From positions 124,001-188,000 of the forward strand of contig DAINXV010000001.1 in NCBI GenBank assembly GCA_036749735.1: a stretch of DNA of 64,000 nucleotides, written 5' to 3'. Position 1 is the first letter of the stretch. Each line of letters starts with the position of its first letter. The DNA is from Lawsonella sp012842085. Lineage in GTDB: Bacteria; Actinomycetota; Actinomycetes; Mycobacteriales; Mycobacteriaceae. Under the pieces are notes generated by a model that saw nothing but the letters and a program-made list of their open reading frames with translations, was not told the origin of the DNA and made no database searches. The translations under genes and the position numbers were made by a program. This document shows positions 35,284 to 43,983 of this stretch, in pieces.

Positions 35284-36851
35284 TTCAGTACACTCTGGCA
35301 TCCGAACTGCTCGCCCAACAGGCAGCTGCACCCGCGGAAATGCTAAGTAATCCGAGCATTGAGTACTTAACTCTGGCTCCGCTACTTATCGTTCTGGGTG
35401 GCGCTTTCTTGGCGATCATTCTCGAAGCCGCCGTACCACGCGCCGCCCGTGCGGTTGTACAAATGGTGGTATCCGCCGTAACCCTCATTGCCGCCTTCTC
35501 CATGCTGGTGGTCAACTGGGTGAACGGAAACTTCTCACTTGCAGCCAGCGGAATGTTGGCTATAGACAAGGCCTCGTATCTTGTACAAGGCGCCCTGATC
35601 ATCTTTGGGGCAATGAGCCTGCTGCTCTTTACGAGCAAGCACTCTCGCAACCTTAAACAGACCGAGGAATCGCGCAGTGAATACACGGAGATCTACGCCA
35701 TCGCGCTGTTCTCCCTCTTCGGCATGATGCTGTTCGCTTCGGCAAACAACCTCCTGATGCTCTTCGTAGCTTTGGAGATCATGTCACTTCCGCTCTACGT
35801 GCTCACAGCACTGGCGTACTACCGCCGTCAACAAGCCCAGGAAGCTTCCCTCAAGTACTTCCTCTTGGGAGTGTTGGCTGCCGCCATCATGTTGTACGGT
35901 ATTGTCTTCCTGTACGCAGCCACTGGTTCGCTCAGCTTCGCGGCTATCGCGGAACAATCCGCCTCCACTGCTAAGCCGAGCCTGCTGCTACTGGGTATCA
36001 TGCTGGTCGTCATCGGTCTCCTCTTCAAGGTGGGCGCTGTTCCGTTCCACTCCTGGGTACCGGACGTCTACCAGGGCGCACCTACTCCGGTGACTGCCTT
36101 CATGGCGATCTGCACCAAGCTGGCCGCAGTGGCTGCCTTGGCACGTATCCTCACCATCGCTGTGCCGCTGGATCCGAAGCAATGGGATCTCGTCATCATT
36201 GCACTCGCAATCGTGTCGATGATCTTCGGTGCACTCGTCACCATGACGCAAACCAATATCAAGCGTCTGATTGCCTACTCTTCAATCACCCACGCTGGTT
36301 TCATCATCGTTGCTTTGGTGGGAGCCAACCGGGGATTGTTGAGTGTGGCAGGACTTGAGTTTTCCGTCATCAGTGCGATCCTGGTTTACCTGGTTGCCTA
36401 CGGACTTGCCACTATCGGCGCGTTCGCCATCGTCACCCTGGTACGCAAGGAGACTGGCGAAGAATCCACCGCTATCTCGTCCTGGGCGGGACTGGGACGC
36501 GAGCATCCTTGGCTGGGTGCCGCATTCGCCCTGTTCTTCCTGAGCTTGGCGGGATTCCCGATTACGGCAGGATTTATTGGTAAGTTCACCGTCTTCGCAG
36601 TCCCCTGGCTGGCCGGATACTCGTGGCTGGTCGTGGTAGCACTCCTCGTTTCGGCACTAGCTGCGTACGCTTACGTGCGCGTCATCATTGTGATGTTCTT
36701 CCACAAGCCGGAAAACAACACTGTGGTCTCTATGCCGAACGTGGCTGTTGGAGTAGTTGTCATCCTCACTGCTGTACTAACAGTGCTGATGGGTATTCTC
36801 CCTGGACCGGTTCTGGGGCTACTCAACGAAGCCGGCATGTTCATGATGTAA
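35280..36851 (+). CDS. nuoN: NADH-quinone oxidoreductase subunit N
   Basis: Third antiporter-like subunit. 523 residues, about 14 helices. Motifs: LFVALEIMSLPLYVLTALAYYR (key Glu), FKVGAVPFHSWVPDVYQGAPTPVTAFMA (key Lys) and KRLIAYSSITHAGFI. Last gene of the operon, followed by a strong terminator. Confidence 0.96.
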   Translation: MIQYTLASELLAQQAAAPAEMLSNPSIEYLTLAPLLIVLGGAFLAIILEAAVPRAARAVVQMVVSAVTLIAAFSMLVVNWVNGNFSLAASGMLAIDKASYLVQGALIIFGAMSLLLFTSKHSRNLKQTEESRSEYTEIYAIALFSLFGMMLFASANNLLMLFVALEIMSLPLYVLTALAYYRRQQAQEASLKYFLLGVLAAAIMLYGIVFLYAATGSLSFAAIAEQSASTAKPSLLLLGIMLVVIGLLFKVGAVPFHSWVPDVYQGAPTPVTAFMAICTKLAAVAALARILTIAVPLDPKQWDLVIIALAIVSMIFGALVTMTQTNIKRLIAYSSITHAGFIIVALVGANRGLLSVAGLEFSVISAILVYLVAYGLATIGAFAIVTLVRKETGEESTAISSWAGLGREHPWLGAAFALFFLSLAGFPITAGFIGKFTVFAVPWLAGYSWLVVVALLVSALAAYAYVRVIIVMFFHKPENNTVVSMPNVAVGVVVILTAVLTVLMGILPGPVLGLLNEAGMFMM

Positions 36852-36866
36852 CAAGTAACAAAACAC

Positions 36867-36910
36867 AATGTGGGGCTTGGTGCTACACCAAGCCCCACAT
36901 TCATATCTCA
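36867..36910 (+). terminator. Rho-independent terminator of the nuo operon
   Basis: Perfect 15-base stem AATGTGGGGCTTGGT / ACCAAGCCCCACATT (36867-36881 and 36887-36901) with a five-base loop. Only a weak T-rich tail follows. Confidence 0.85.
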
Positions 36911-37008
36911 ACCATTTTCCAGGGACAGAATAGGGACAGTAGCTACCGAAAATACCGCTATTTTAGACTCGATAATAGTGCCGCCCAATAGCGAACAAAT
37001 ACACTAAA

Positions 37009-37046
37009 CCCCCTGTTGAAAAGGCATGTGCTCATCAAACAGAGGG
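37009..37046 (-). terminator. Terminator-like hairpin after tRNA-Val
   Basis: Nine-base arms CCCCCTGTT / AACAGAGGG (one G-T pair) at 37009-37017 and 37038-37046. On the leftward strand it ends in GGGGGTTTAG, 10 bases beyond the tRNA 3' end. Confidence 0.55.
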
Positions 37047-37055
37047 TTAAGTATA

Positions 37056-37130
37056 TGGTGCGCGGGGAGGGTTTCGAACCCCCGACCGCCGGTGTGTAAA
37101 ACCGGTGCTCTACCCCTGAGCTACCCGCGC
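37056..37130 (-). tRNA. tRNA-Val (anticodon UAC)
   Basis: Leftward strand: acceptor GCGCGGG / CCCGCGC, discriminator A, encoded CCA. D arm GTAGCTCAGGGGTAGAGC, anticodon stem CCGGT / ACCGG around loop TTTACAC (anticodon TAC), and T arm GGGGGTTCGAAACCCTC. Confidence 0.95.
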
Positions 37131-37176
37131 AGGGACACTAAAACTTTACACTAACTGAACTAGAAAACCCTAATTG

Positions 37177-37611
37177 CTAGCGACGGTTCATATTAGCGCG
37201 AGCTTGTTCAAGCCGGGTGATGGTCCATTCCTTGTAAGTGGCGGTAGAGGTTTGGGTCAGTCCCGCTGTTTGTGAACTCTCGCTAATTTCAGCAGGGTCA
37301 ACAGCGTCGGGATTACCTACTTTGGGAGTTGCCAACCACACGACGCCCCCATCACTTAGTGGGGATACTACGTCGACCAAATCGTCTGTTAAGTCTCCGT
37401 CCCCGTCTCTGAACCAGAACAGCACTGCGTCGGAGACCTCGTAGGAGGTTTCTTCAAGAAGCTCGGACCCGATAATGTCTTCGATAGCTTCGCTAATGGA
37501 TGAGTCGCAATCCTCGTCCCAACCAACTTCTTGGACAATCATGTCGTCCATTACTTCCAGTTTGTCGGCGAGAAGATCGTTCAAATTATAAGCATCGGAG
37601 CTGGCGCTCAC
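37177..37611 (-). CDS. DUF3052 family protein
   Basis: 144 residues from the GTG at 37611, chosen because AGGAGG lies nine bases upstream; the frame is open 14 codons further. Conserved stretches: MIVQEVGWDEDCDSSI, DAVLFWFRDGDGDLTDDLVD, GGVVWLATPKVG and AGLTQTSTATYKEWTITRL. An acidic, soluble actinobacterial protein of unknown function that usually neighbours aceE and the MabR gene (Rv2239c-like). aceE is absent from this locus. Confidence 0.85.
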   Translation of the reverse strand: MSASSDAYNLNDLLADKLEVMDDMIVQEVGWDEDCDSSISEAIEDIIGSELLEETSYEVSDAVLFWFRDGDGDLTDDLVDVVSPLSDGGVVWLATPKVGNPDAVDPAEISESSQTAGLTQTSTATYKEWTITRLEQARANMNRR

Positions 37612-37793
37612 CGCTTTTATCCTCCTATGTAGGAATGGCGTTAGAAATATCACCCTCAGTTTACCTATTTAGGACTAATTAGCCCCGTTTTTTGTCGGCA
37701 AAAATGCATTATCTTCCTCACTACCCCCGTTTTTATGCAATTTGGACTCAAATGCTCGTAATTACTTACAAAATGGACCATTGATTTGAACTC

Positions 37794-37799
37794 TATGTA
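37794..37799 (+). promoter_or_regulatory. Possible -10 box of the MabR-like gene (leaderless start)
   Basis: TATGTA lies 12-17 bases before the GTG start at 37811, and no Shine-Dalgarno is visible between, so the transcript may begin at or just before the start codon. No convincing -35 was seen. Confidence 0.3.
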
Positions 37800-37810
37800 A
37801 GAATGTTTTT

Positions 37811-39055
37811 GTGGAAAACTTACAAAAACTTATTGAATCAGTATCTTTGACCAAAGATTCGGTCGTGAATCCGGCGATTCCTACGGAACTCGTCCAAAAT
37901 ATTCGCGACGTTTCGGGAGAATTGGCACCACTCGTTCTCAAAGAGTTAAGTGAAAAGCTTCCCTTTTTCGCGGAGCTGGATGCCAAAAAGAGAGCCAATA
38001 TTGGCCTTATTGTACAAGCGACAATAAGGCATTTCTTGAATTGGATAGAACAACCCGACCGGTATGAAATTTCTATCCACGAAAGCTTCGACACTAGTTC
38101 ACTGAACTTTGTGGAAGGGCTCAGCCTGCAGCAGACGGTGGCAATTCTGAACACCTCGCAGGCCTTCTTTGAGAAAGCCTGCGGAGCTATTAACAAGTAC
38201 GAAGAGGCCGTCCCTGCGCTCATGATGGGCGTTTTGCGCTACAGCCGCGAGTTAGGATTCGAAGTCGCCGCGATGTTCGCTGCTGCTGCAGAGCGGCGAG
38301 GAGCATGGGATGTTCGGATTGAATCCGCCTTGGTTGACGCTATTGTGCGCGGCGCCAAACCCGAAGAGATTTCTTCCTTTAGCTCCACCCTGGTCTGGGA
38401 TGCCACTAAACCCGTAGTTTCGGTGGTTGGTCGGCCACTACAACAGGAAGACTCATCTGACCCAGTTCCTCTGATTCACTCTCTGTCAAAGCTTATGGGA
38501 CGGCGTGCGCTTGCTGCCGTACAGGGGCAACACGTAGTAGTTATTACCGATGCGTCTGAAGATGAGCTCCTCCAAGACACTTGTCCTCTTTACGACGCTT
38601 TTAGTGACGATCAGATTATTGTCGGCACTACCTCAAAGTCCCTAGAAACTGCTACTAGGTCAACCCATGAGGCGTTTGCTGCACTCCGCATGGCACAACA
38701 AATGCCACTCACTCCTCATATTGCGAGCGCCAATATGTTTTTACCGGAGCGGGCCATTAGTGGTGACCCCCTAGCTATTGAGCGGCTTTTCGAACAAACC
38801 ATTAAGCCGCTGGAGAAGCACGCTACTGAAGCTATTCGCAATACTCTCAGGCTTTACCTCAGCATCGATGGCGGCGTAGAAGAGTGTGCCCGTCAGCTTT
38901 ACGTCCACCCGAATACGGTGCGCTACCGGTTAAAGAGGGTTGCAGAAATTACGGGTATGGATCCGTTGGACTCTCGCGAGCGGTTCGCACTCCGTATCGC
39001 AAATGTGCTGGGAATGATGGAGGATCAAACAGAACACTCGGCCAATAGTTGGTAG
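37811..39055 (+). CDS. mabR: MabR-like PucR-family transcriptional regulator
   Basis: 414 residues. The C-terminal helix-turn-helix of the PucR/CdaR type is plain: LRLYLSIDGGVEECARQLYVHPNTVRYRLKRVAEITG. A GGDEF-like central region and an N-terminal helical part precede it. In mycobacteria the syntenic protein MabR (Rv2242) regulates the FAS-II operon fabD-acpM-kasA-kasB-accD6. Here it is followed at 54 bp only by acpM, so its target set must be reduced or different. GTG start without a Shine-Dalgarno. The family is firm; the regulatory role is inferred from synteny. Confidence 0.85.
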   Translation: MENLQKLIESVSLTKDSVVNPAIPTELVQNIRDVSGELAPLVLKELSEKLPFFAELDAKKRANIGLIVQATIRHFLNWIEQPDRYEISIHESFDTSSLNFVEGLSLQQTVAILNTSQAFFEKACGAINKYEEAVPALMMGVLRYSRELGFEVAAMFAAAAERRGAWDVRIESALVDAIVRGAKPEEISSFSSTLVWDATKPVVSVVGRPLQQEDSSDPVPLIHSLSKLMGRRALAAVQGQHVVVITDASEDELLQDTCPLYDAFSDDQIIVGTTSKSLETATRSTHEAFAALRMAQQMPLTPHIASANMFLPERAISGDPLAIERLFEQTIKPLEKHATEAIRNTLRLYLSIDGGVEECARQLYVHPNTVRYRLKRVAEITGMDPLDSRERFALRIANVLGMMEDQTEHSANSW

Positions 39056-39109
39056 AATCGTCTGAAACAGCTTTGTTGACAGTTTTATCGAGGAAGGAAC
39101 TCTCTTCTC

Positions 39110-39367
39110 ATGGCACCCAATGAGCAGGATATTGTCACCGGACTTGCCGAAATTGTTGAAGAAGTAACTGGCGTGGAGCCGGCAGAAGTTACGCTCGATA
39201 AAAAATTGGTCGACGACTTAGATATCGATTCTCTTTCGATGGTAGAAATTGCTGTTCAGACGGAAGACAAATACGGTATCGAAATCCCGGACGAAAAGAT
39301 GAAGGGACTGCGTACTGTAAGAGACGTCGTGCAATTTATTCGGAACCTCAACTCCCCTACCCAATAG
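39110..39367 (+). CDS. acpM: Meromycolate-type acyl carrier protein AcpM
   Basis: Carries acyl chains on a phosphopantetheine arm attached to the Ser of DDLDIDSLSMVEIA. 85 residues. The sequence is close to mycobacterial AcpM (AEIVEEVTG, QTEDKYGIEIPDE, LRTVRDVV) but lacks its C-terminal extension of about 30 residues. Ribosome site GAGGAAGGAAC upstream. No ketosynthase or malonyltransferase genes accompany it. It may serve FAS-I-independent steps such as lipoate or polyketide-type mycolate reactions; that is open. Confidence 0.93.
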   Translation: MAPNEQDIVTGLAEIVEEVTGVEPAEVTLDKKLVDDLDIDSLSMVEIAVQTEDKYGIEIPDEKMKGLRTVRDVVQFIRNLNSPTQ

Positions 39368-39397
39368 TGGGGTTCCTACCTCGTCTCTACCCCGCTA
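39365..39397. terminator. Hairpin between convergent acpM and DUF3145 genes
   Basis: Nine-base arms TAGTGGGGT / ACCCCGCTA with one G-T pair, covering both stop codons. There is no T-tract, so its role as a terminator is uncertain. Confidence 0.35.
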
Positions 39398-39926
39398 GGG
39401 ACAGCCAGGTCACTTCGCTTTCGATCTGAATATTTTGCTTCCGGAACGGTTCTAGAGCTTCATCCCACGCTTCGCCCAGCGCATAGGAAATACTTTCCGC
39501 TAGGTCGGATGCTACTGCCACATTAGTGTTCGGGGGAGCTATCATTGCCCGCAGTTGGTTTTCGTTAAGCACCACATCCCCCACTGCGTTCAGTTCCCCA
39601 TTCCACATTCCTAATTGCGGATCATGGCTGAAGCGGCGGCCATTCCAACTTTCGGTGGCGTCTTCAACTACGTCAAAGCGCAGGATTGGCCATTCGGCTA
39701 GTGCCGCAGCAAGTCGTTCTCCGGACCCCACTGGGGCCACCCATTCGACAGTGGTGGTGAGCATGCCGGGCATATTTTCGACACCATGCCACCGCAAATT
39801 GTGTTGCGGAACTGCTTGCAAAGTTTCGGCAAGGGTGTTTTCGATGCGCGGGCAGAGTGCAGCTGGCGCAGCATAAATAGACACCACACCAGTGGTGGCA
39901 TCCACAAATGTTGAGGCGACGTGCAC
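39387..39926 (-). CDS. DUF3145 family protein
   Basis: 179 residues from the GTG at 39926, chosen because GGAGG lies six bases upstream; the frame is open 17 codons further. Conserved pattern: VSIYAAPAALCPRIENTL, WPILRFDVVEDATE, FSHDPQLGMWNGELNAVGDVVLNENQLRAMI and a C-terminal LGEAWDEALEPFR. In Streptomyces this family sits directly beside the fabD-fabH-acpP-fabF cluster. Its presence here next to acpM supports the reading of a remnant fatty-acid synthesis locus. Function unknown. Confidence 0.82.
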   Translation of the reverse strand: MHVASTFVDATTGVVSIYAAPAALCPRIENTLAETLQAVPQHNLRWHGVENMPGMLTTTVEWVAPVGSGERLAAALAEWPILRFDVVEDATESWNGRRFSHDPQLGMWNGELNAVGDVVLNENQLRAMIAPPNTNVAVASDLAESISYALGEAWDEALEPFRKQNIQIESEVTWLSLAG

Positions 39927-40227
39927 GTCGCACCTCCTTCTTTCTCGACGCGGGACGTCTTCCCCAACGCAACGCATCTTTATTGGAGGTGTGGTGCACT
40001 TTCACTTATAACAACCTTAAGTCTGCACTAAAGGTTGAGACTTTTGAAGCTCCAGCCGCGCGACACGCCGAAGTATTTTAAAAAAAGTTTGCAGGTCAAG
40101 TACCATATTTAACACACGTCACTTAAGTAACATTGGTTGCTCATGCGCTATACGGGAAAGTATGGGTTCCGGTTCCGCGTTTTCGACCCAAACCAGTTAA
40201 ACTAGTACGCGGACCTTTTAAAGGTAG

Positions 40228-40304
40228 GTGCCTGTAGCTCAGTCGGTTAGAGCAGATGACTCATAATCATCCGGTCCTGGGTTCGAGCCCCAGCAGGCGC
40301 ACCA
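40228..40304 (+). tRNA. tRNA with anticodon CAU (elongator Met or Ile2)
   Basis: 77 nt with encoded CCA. Acceptor GTGCCTG / CAGGCGC, D arm TAGCTCAGTCGGTTAGAGC, anticodon stem GATGA / TCATC around CTCATAA, and T arm CCTGGGTTCGAGCCCCAG. The anticodon stem lacks the GGG/CCC pairs of the initiator, so it is elongator Met or lysidine-modified Ile2, which I cannot separate by eye. Confidence 0.92.
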
Positions 40305-40368
40305 AAGATTCCTTCTCCCTCTCTTCAGCAACGATATTTCATCATTGACATTATTCATAAGTAATTTA

Positions 40369-40392
40369 ATATATGTGTGGTAACGCATATAT
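40369..40392. promoter_or_regulatory. Interrupted palindrome before the CDF exporter, possible metal-sensor operator
   Basis: ATATATG and CATATAT arms (40369-40375 and 40386-40392) are separated by ten bases, ending 13 bases before the exporter start. Shape and placement resemble ArsR/SmtB operators. A SmtB-type regulator is encoded at 52634-52999. The link is inferred. Confidence 0.35.
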
Positions 40393-40405
40393 CAGAAAGT
40401 TTCCG

Positions 40406-41395
40406 ATGTCCTCTAAAGCTAAAACTTCGCATTCTCCGGCACGCCCGGATACGCAGGCGCACGATCATTCTCGTAGCCACTCCCACAGTCACGGCCACGG
40501 CCACCATCACCACCACCATGAAGATCTTGACGAGCTTGCACGCACTTCCCAATGGCGTATCGGTTTCGCTATCGGGTGCGGCGTCATTGCAGTTATTGTC
40601 CAGGTCATCGTAGGTATCTGGGCTGGATCGCTGGCTTTGTTGTCTGACTCAGCCCACGTTTTCACTGACGTTTTTGGGCTCATCGGCGCTTTCGTAGCGA
40701 TCCGTATCGGCATGGGTAAACCAGCAACCAAGAAACATACTTTCGGTTTCCGCCGTGTCGAAGTACTCGCTGCCGGATTTAACGCTTTCCTGCTGCTCAT
40801 CGTGGCTGTCATCATCGTTAAAGAGGCCATCAGCCGCCTCATGAGCCCAGTAGATGTCATGGGCCTTCCAGTAGCAATTGTCGCCACTGTTGGTCTCTTA
40901 CTGAACTTCTTCGCATTCCTCGTCATGCGCGGGGGTAAAGATGCAAGCATCAACGTGAAGGGCGCTTATTTGGAGGTCCTTGCCGATATGATCGGCTCCG
41001 TCGGCGTCCTCATCTCCGGACTTATCACTTACTTCACTGGCTGGGTTTACGTCGACATTGTGGTCGCGGTTCTTATCGCCGTTTGGGTACTCCCCCGCGC
41101 CTTCCATCTTCTCAAGCAAGTTATTAACGTCATCTTGCAGGCAACTCCCGAAGATGTTGACGTCGCCCAACTCCGGGAAGACATTATGGAGGTTGACGGT
41201 GTGGAAGATATTCACCACTTCCACGTCTGGAGCCTCACCACTGGAGACAATATTGGTTCCGTCCATGTCGTCAGCGAAGACAACAGCACTGGCTCGAAAG
41301 TCCAGCGCATTATGGAGGATGAGTACGGTTTAGGGCACGTCACCGTACAGGTGGAAAAAGAGTCAGAAGCCTGCGAAGTGGAAGGTAACTGCTAG
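40406..41395 (+). CDS. Cation diffusion facilitator (Zn/Co/Cd exporter, CzcD/ZitB type)
   Basis: 329 residues from the ATG at 40406, preferred because GAAAG lies upstream and the earlier ATG (40373) falls inside a palindrome. The N-terminus is extremely His-rich (HSHSHGHGHHHHHH), a metal buffer. Six transmembrane helices follow with the metal-site motifs DSAHVFTDV (helix 2) and HH-like region YLEVLADMIGSVGV (helix 5). The C-terminal cytosolic domain carries VEDIHHFHVWSL and ends in a Cys-containing tail. Proton-coupled export of zinc or related ions. The stop overlaps the convergent methyltransferase stop by four bases. Confidence 0.93.
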   Translation: MSSKAKTSHSPARPDTQAHDHSRSHSHSHGHGHHHHHHEDLDELARTSQWRIGFAIGCGVIAVIVQVIVGIWAGSLALLSDSAHVFTDVFGLIGAFVAIRIGMGKPATKKHTFGFRRVEVLAAGFNAFLLLIVAVIIVKEAISRLMSPVDVMGLPVAIVATVGLLLNFFAFLVMRGGKDASINVKGAYLEVLADMIGSVGVLISGLITYFTGWVYVDIVVAVLIAVWVLPRAFHLLKQVINVILQATPEDVDVAQLREDIMEVDGVEDIHHFHVWSLTTGDNIGSVHVVSEDNSTGSKVQRIMEDEYGLGHVTVQVEKESEACEVEGNC

Positions 41396-42027
41396 CTCCA
41401 CTTTTGGGCGTGCAGCAGAATATCGACGGCTTCCGCGTGGCCGGCGGGGCGCACCATATGCTCTAGCCGAATAATCTTCATGCCGGTGGCTGCCTCTGCC
41501 AGGTCAGCAACGGTAGGCAGTACAGCAGAGTCCTGCGGTCCACCAATACCGTGGCGGAGGTTTTCGGAAGCATGCCCTAAGTAAATCAGAGAGCCACCCG
41601 GTTCCAGCCAGGCTCGACTCCGGCGCAGCACATCCTGCAAAGATGCCATCGGAAGATGCAGATAGGCTGCTAGCACCAGATCGAATTTACCGTTCTTGAA
41701 GCGACCATCACTGGAAACGTTCTGGTCGTACAGCGGCACCCAGCTGCGCACATCCCCAACGGTGTAGACAATGTCCGAACCAAGCGAATCATGGTTTTGC
41801 GCTTGAGTAATGGCCTCCTGGGAGAGATCCACACCAGCTACGTCCCAACCTTCTTGCGCCAAAAGACGCGCATGACGGCCGTCTCCACAGCCTAAATCAA
41901 CGGCTGTTCCAGGATCGAGAGTAGACAATCTTTCGACAATAGCAGCGGCCGGAGTCCCACCCCACGGAGCCGGAGTCTCACTGTAGCGGGCATCCCAATC
42001 TTGCGCATGATCTTTGGTCATACCCAT
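41392..42027 (-). CDS. SAM-dependent methyltransferase (TehB-like)
   Basis: 211 residues with the class I motif I AVDLGCGDGRHARLLAQ, motif II VAGVDLS and motif IV KFDLVLAAYLHLP. Similar proteins are annotated as tellurite/thiol methyltransferases. PWGGTPAAAIVERL near the N-terminus is typical. Two ATGs lie six bases apart at the start; the upstream one is used. Substrate unknown. It lies 44 bp downstream of the ABC-F gene in the same direction. Confidence 0.85.
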   Translation of the reverse strand: MGMTKDHAQDWDARYSETPAPWGGTPAAAIVERLSTLDPGTAVDLGCGDGRHARLLAQEGWDVAGVDLSQEAITQAQNHDSLGSDIVYTVGDVRSWVPLYDQNVSSDGRFKNGKFDLVLAAYLHLPMASLQDVLRRSRAWLEPGGSLIYLGHASENLRHGIGGPQDSAVLPTVADLAEAATGMKIIRLEHMVRPAGHAEAVDILLHAQKWS

Positions 42028-42071
42028 TAGGATAGCTAACTTTTCAGAAGTTAGGATAGGCGTCGCACAGT

Positions 42072-43802
42072 TCAGTTTTCAAAGTCCGGTAATTGGCCGG
42101 GGGGAAGCTCATCCACTTCCCCTTCCTGCACCACCAAATGGCGGCATTCCAAACTTTCAATCATGCGCCTATCGTGGGTCACAATAACGACCGTGCCTTC
42201 CGACATGGCGATCGCTTCTTCCACCTCTTCGATAAGATCCACACTCAAGTGGTTGGTGGGCTCATCCAACAGCAGCACTTCCGGCGGATTAGCCACTATT
42301 AGCGCCAACGCAACACGACGCTGCTGTCCTCCTGATAGTTTTCCTACCGGACGCGCCGAGTCTCTCTCATTCAGGAGACCAAGTTCCTCAAAATCCAGTG
42401 ACTCTGGCGTGGACACAAGGTTATACAGCTCCAATGGAGTCTTGGTGGGGTCTTCCCAAGTCTGTTCCTGCTCCAGCATGGCCACACGGGCACCTTGGCC
42501 TATGCGCACTTCTCCAGATTCCACCGGAATTTGGCCCGTAATTGCATGCAAGAGAGTAGTTTTCCCGGCACCATTGGGTCCGGTAATTATTACTTTTTGA
42601 CCAGGACGGATAGTTATCGAACCCACAAAAAGTCGCTTCGGGATGGTGACGTTGCGCAGCTTAATGTGGAAATCTTCCTCATCACCTGCTGCTACTCGCT
42701 TACCTGACGGTGGTTTCGTTAAGGGGGCGTTGAAACCAAGAAGTGCTGGAGGTTTTGGAACTCCGTCTTCTTCAAGTTTGTTAAGTCGCTGCCGTGCGTG
42801 ACGCACCCTGCGCGCAATTTGTCGCTCCACCCGTCCCCCGGCGCGATCGTATGCCATCTTATTGCGGTCTTGCATCTTGCGGCCGGGTGACACTTGGCGC
42901 GCACCGGTTTCGATAGTGTCCGCTAACCGTTCTCGCTCATGCTCCTCCGTGCGCCACTGGTGCTCCCACAATTGCCGCTCGTGTTTACGGTGGCGATCAT
43001 AATCCGAATAATTTCCGCGAAATATCCCGAGGCCAGGTCGCCCAATAATGATGTCCCCAATGTGGGTGCAGGTGGCATCCAAAAAGTCACGGTCGTGCGT
43101 CGCCAACACCACAATGCCGGCATGGTCCTGAATTGTTTTTATGACCAACTGCCGGCCCCGTTCATCCAGGTGGTTGGTGGGCTCATCCAGAAGCAGAATT
43201 TCGGGTTTGCGAATGAAAGTGAGGGCGAGTCCCAGTCGGGCTCGCTGGCCACCGGAAAACTCCACTACTTTCTTGGACAGAAGGGGCTGGTTTTGGGACT
43301 CAACGTTGAGTCCCAGCTGGTCGAGGACAACTTCTGCGTTTCTTTCCGCATTCCAGTCGTCATGTGCGGTGACTTTACTGAGAGCCTCCGAGTATGCTTC
43401 GTCAGCTTCGGCTATAGCTTCCTCGGTAGTTGCAGCTGCCATTACCTCCGCAGCCTGCTCTAATGCGGCTAGGCGCCGCCGTGAGGGGCCCAGTGCTTCC
43501 GCAACCAACATCTGCCCCGTAGCGTCAAAAGGGGCAGAGAGCTCCTGCGACCCGAGAGCACGGGTACCTTGATGGGTAACTTTTCCCATACGAGGTTTTC
43601 CAAGCCCCGAAAGCAGCCACAATAGTGTGGATTTTCCGGCGCCGTTATCCCCCACCAGCCCCAGCACATCACCGGCAGACAAGGTGAGGTTAATGTTCCG
43701 CAGCACCGGGCTACCCTCGTAGTCGTAAGTCACATCGTTAGCGACAAGCTGGGTATCTACCGCATCCACGGAAATGTCTGTGGTAATTGTGCTATCGGTC
43801 AT
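42072..43802 (-). CDS. ABC-F family ATPase (ribosome-associated)
   Basis: 576 residues, two ABC domains and no membrane segment. Domain 1: GDNGAGKST, FSGGQRARLGLAL, EILLLDEPTNHLD. Domain 2: GPNGAGKTT, LSGGQQRRVALAL, EVLLLDEPTNHLS. A charged, Arg-rich linker of about 80 residues (about 260-350) lies between. ABC-F proteins act on the ribosome, in translation control or protection against antibiotics; which applies here cannot be decided from sequence. It is distinct from EttA in its long first-domain insert (AALEQAAEVMAAATTEEAIAEADEAY). Confidence 0.9.
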   Translation of the reverse strand: MTDSTITTDISVDAVDTQLVANDVTYDYEGSPVLRNINLTLSAGDVLGLVGDNGAGKSTLLWLLSGLGKPRMGKVTHQGTRALGSQELSAPFDATGQMLVAEALGPSRRRLAALEQAAEVMAAATTEEAIAEADEAYSEALSKVTAHDDWNAERNAEVVLDQLGLNVESQNQPLLSKKVVEFSGGQRARLGLALTFIRKPEILLLDEPTNHLDERGRQLVIKTIQDHAGIVVLATHDRDFLDATCTHIGDIIIGRPGLGIFRGNYSDYDRHRKHERQLWEHQWRTEEHERERLADTIETGARQVSPGRKMQDRNKMAYDRAGGRVERQIARRVRHARQRLNKLEEDGVPKPPALLGFNAPLTKPPSGKRVAAGDEEDFHIKLRNVTIPKRLFVGSITIRPGQKVIITGPNGAGKTTLLHAITGQIPVESGEVRIGQGARVAMLEQEQTWEDPTKTPLELYNLVSTPESLDFEELGLLNERDSARPVGKLSGGQQRRVALALIVANPPEVLLLDEPTNHLSVDLIEEVEEAIAMSEGTVVIVTHDRRMIESLECRHLVVQEGEVDELPPGQLPDFEN

Positions 43803-43983
43803 GGCTCGTCCTGGATGCTTCTAGCCCTATGTTTTTGAGCTGGGCAACAACACTCAACCTCATTATATGCCGTGTTTAACACCCGTCACATTGTTATTCA
43901 GCTTCCACATATTTGACACTTTGTCACACGATTTTTTCTTACCGTGGAACAAATATTTACTTTTGTGGCTTAGCGTTATCTTT

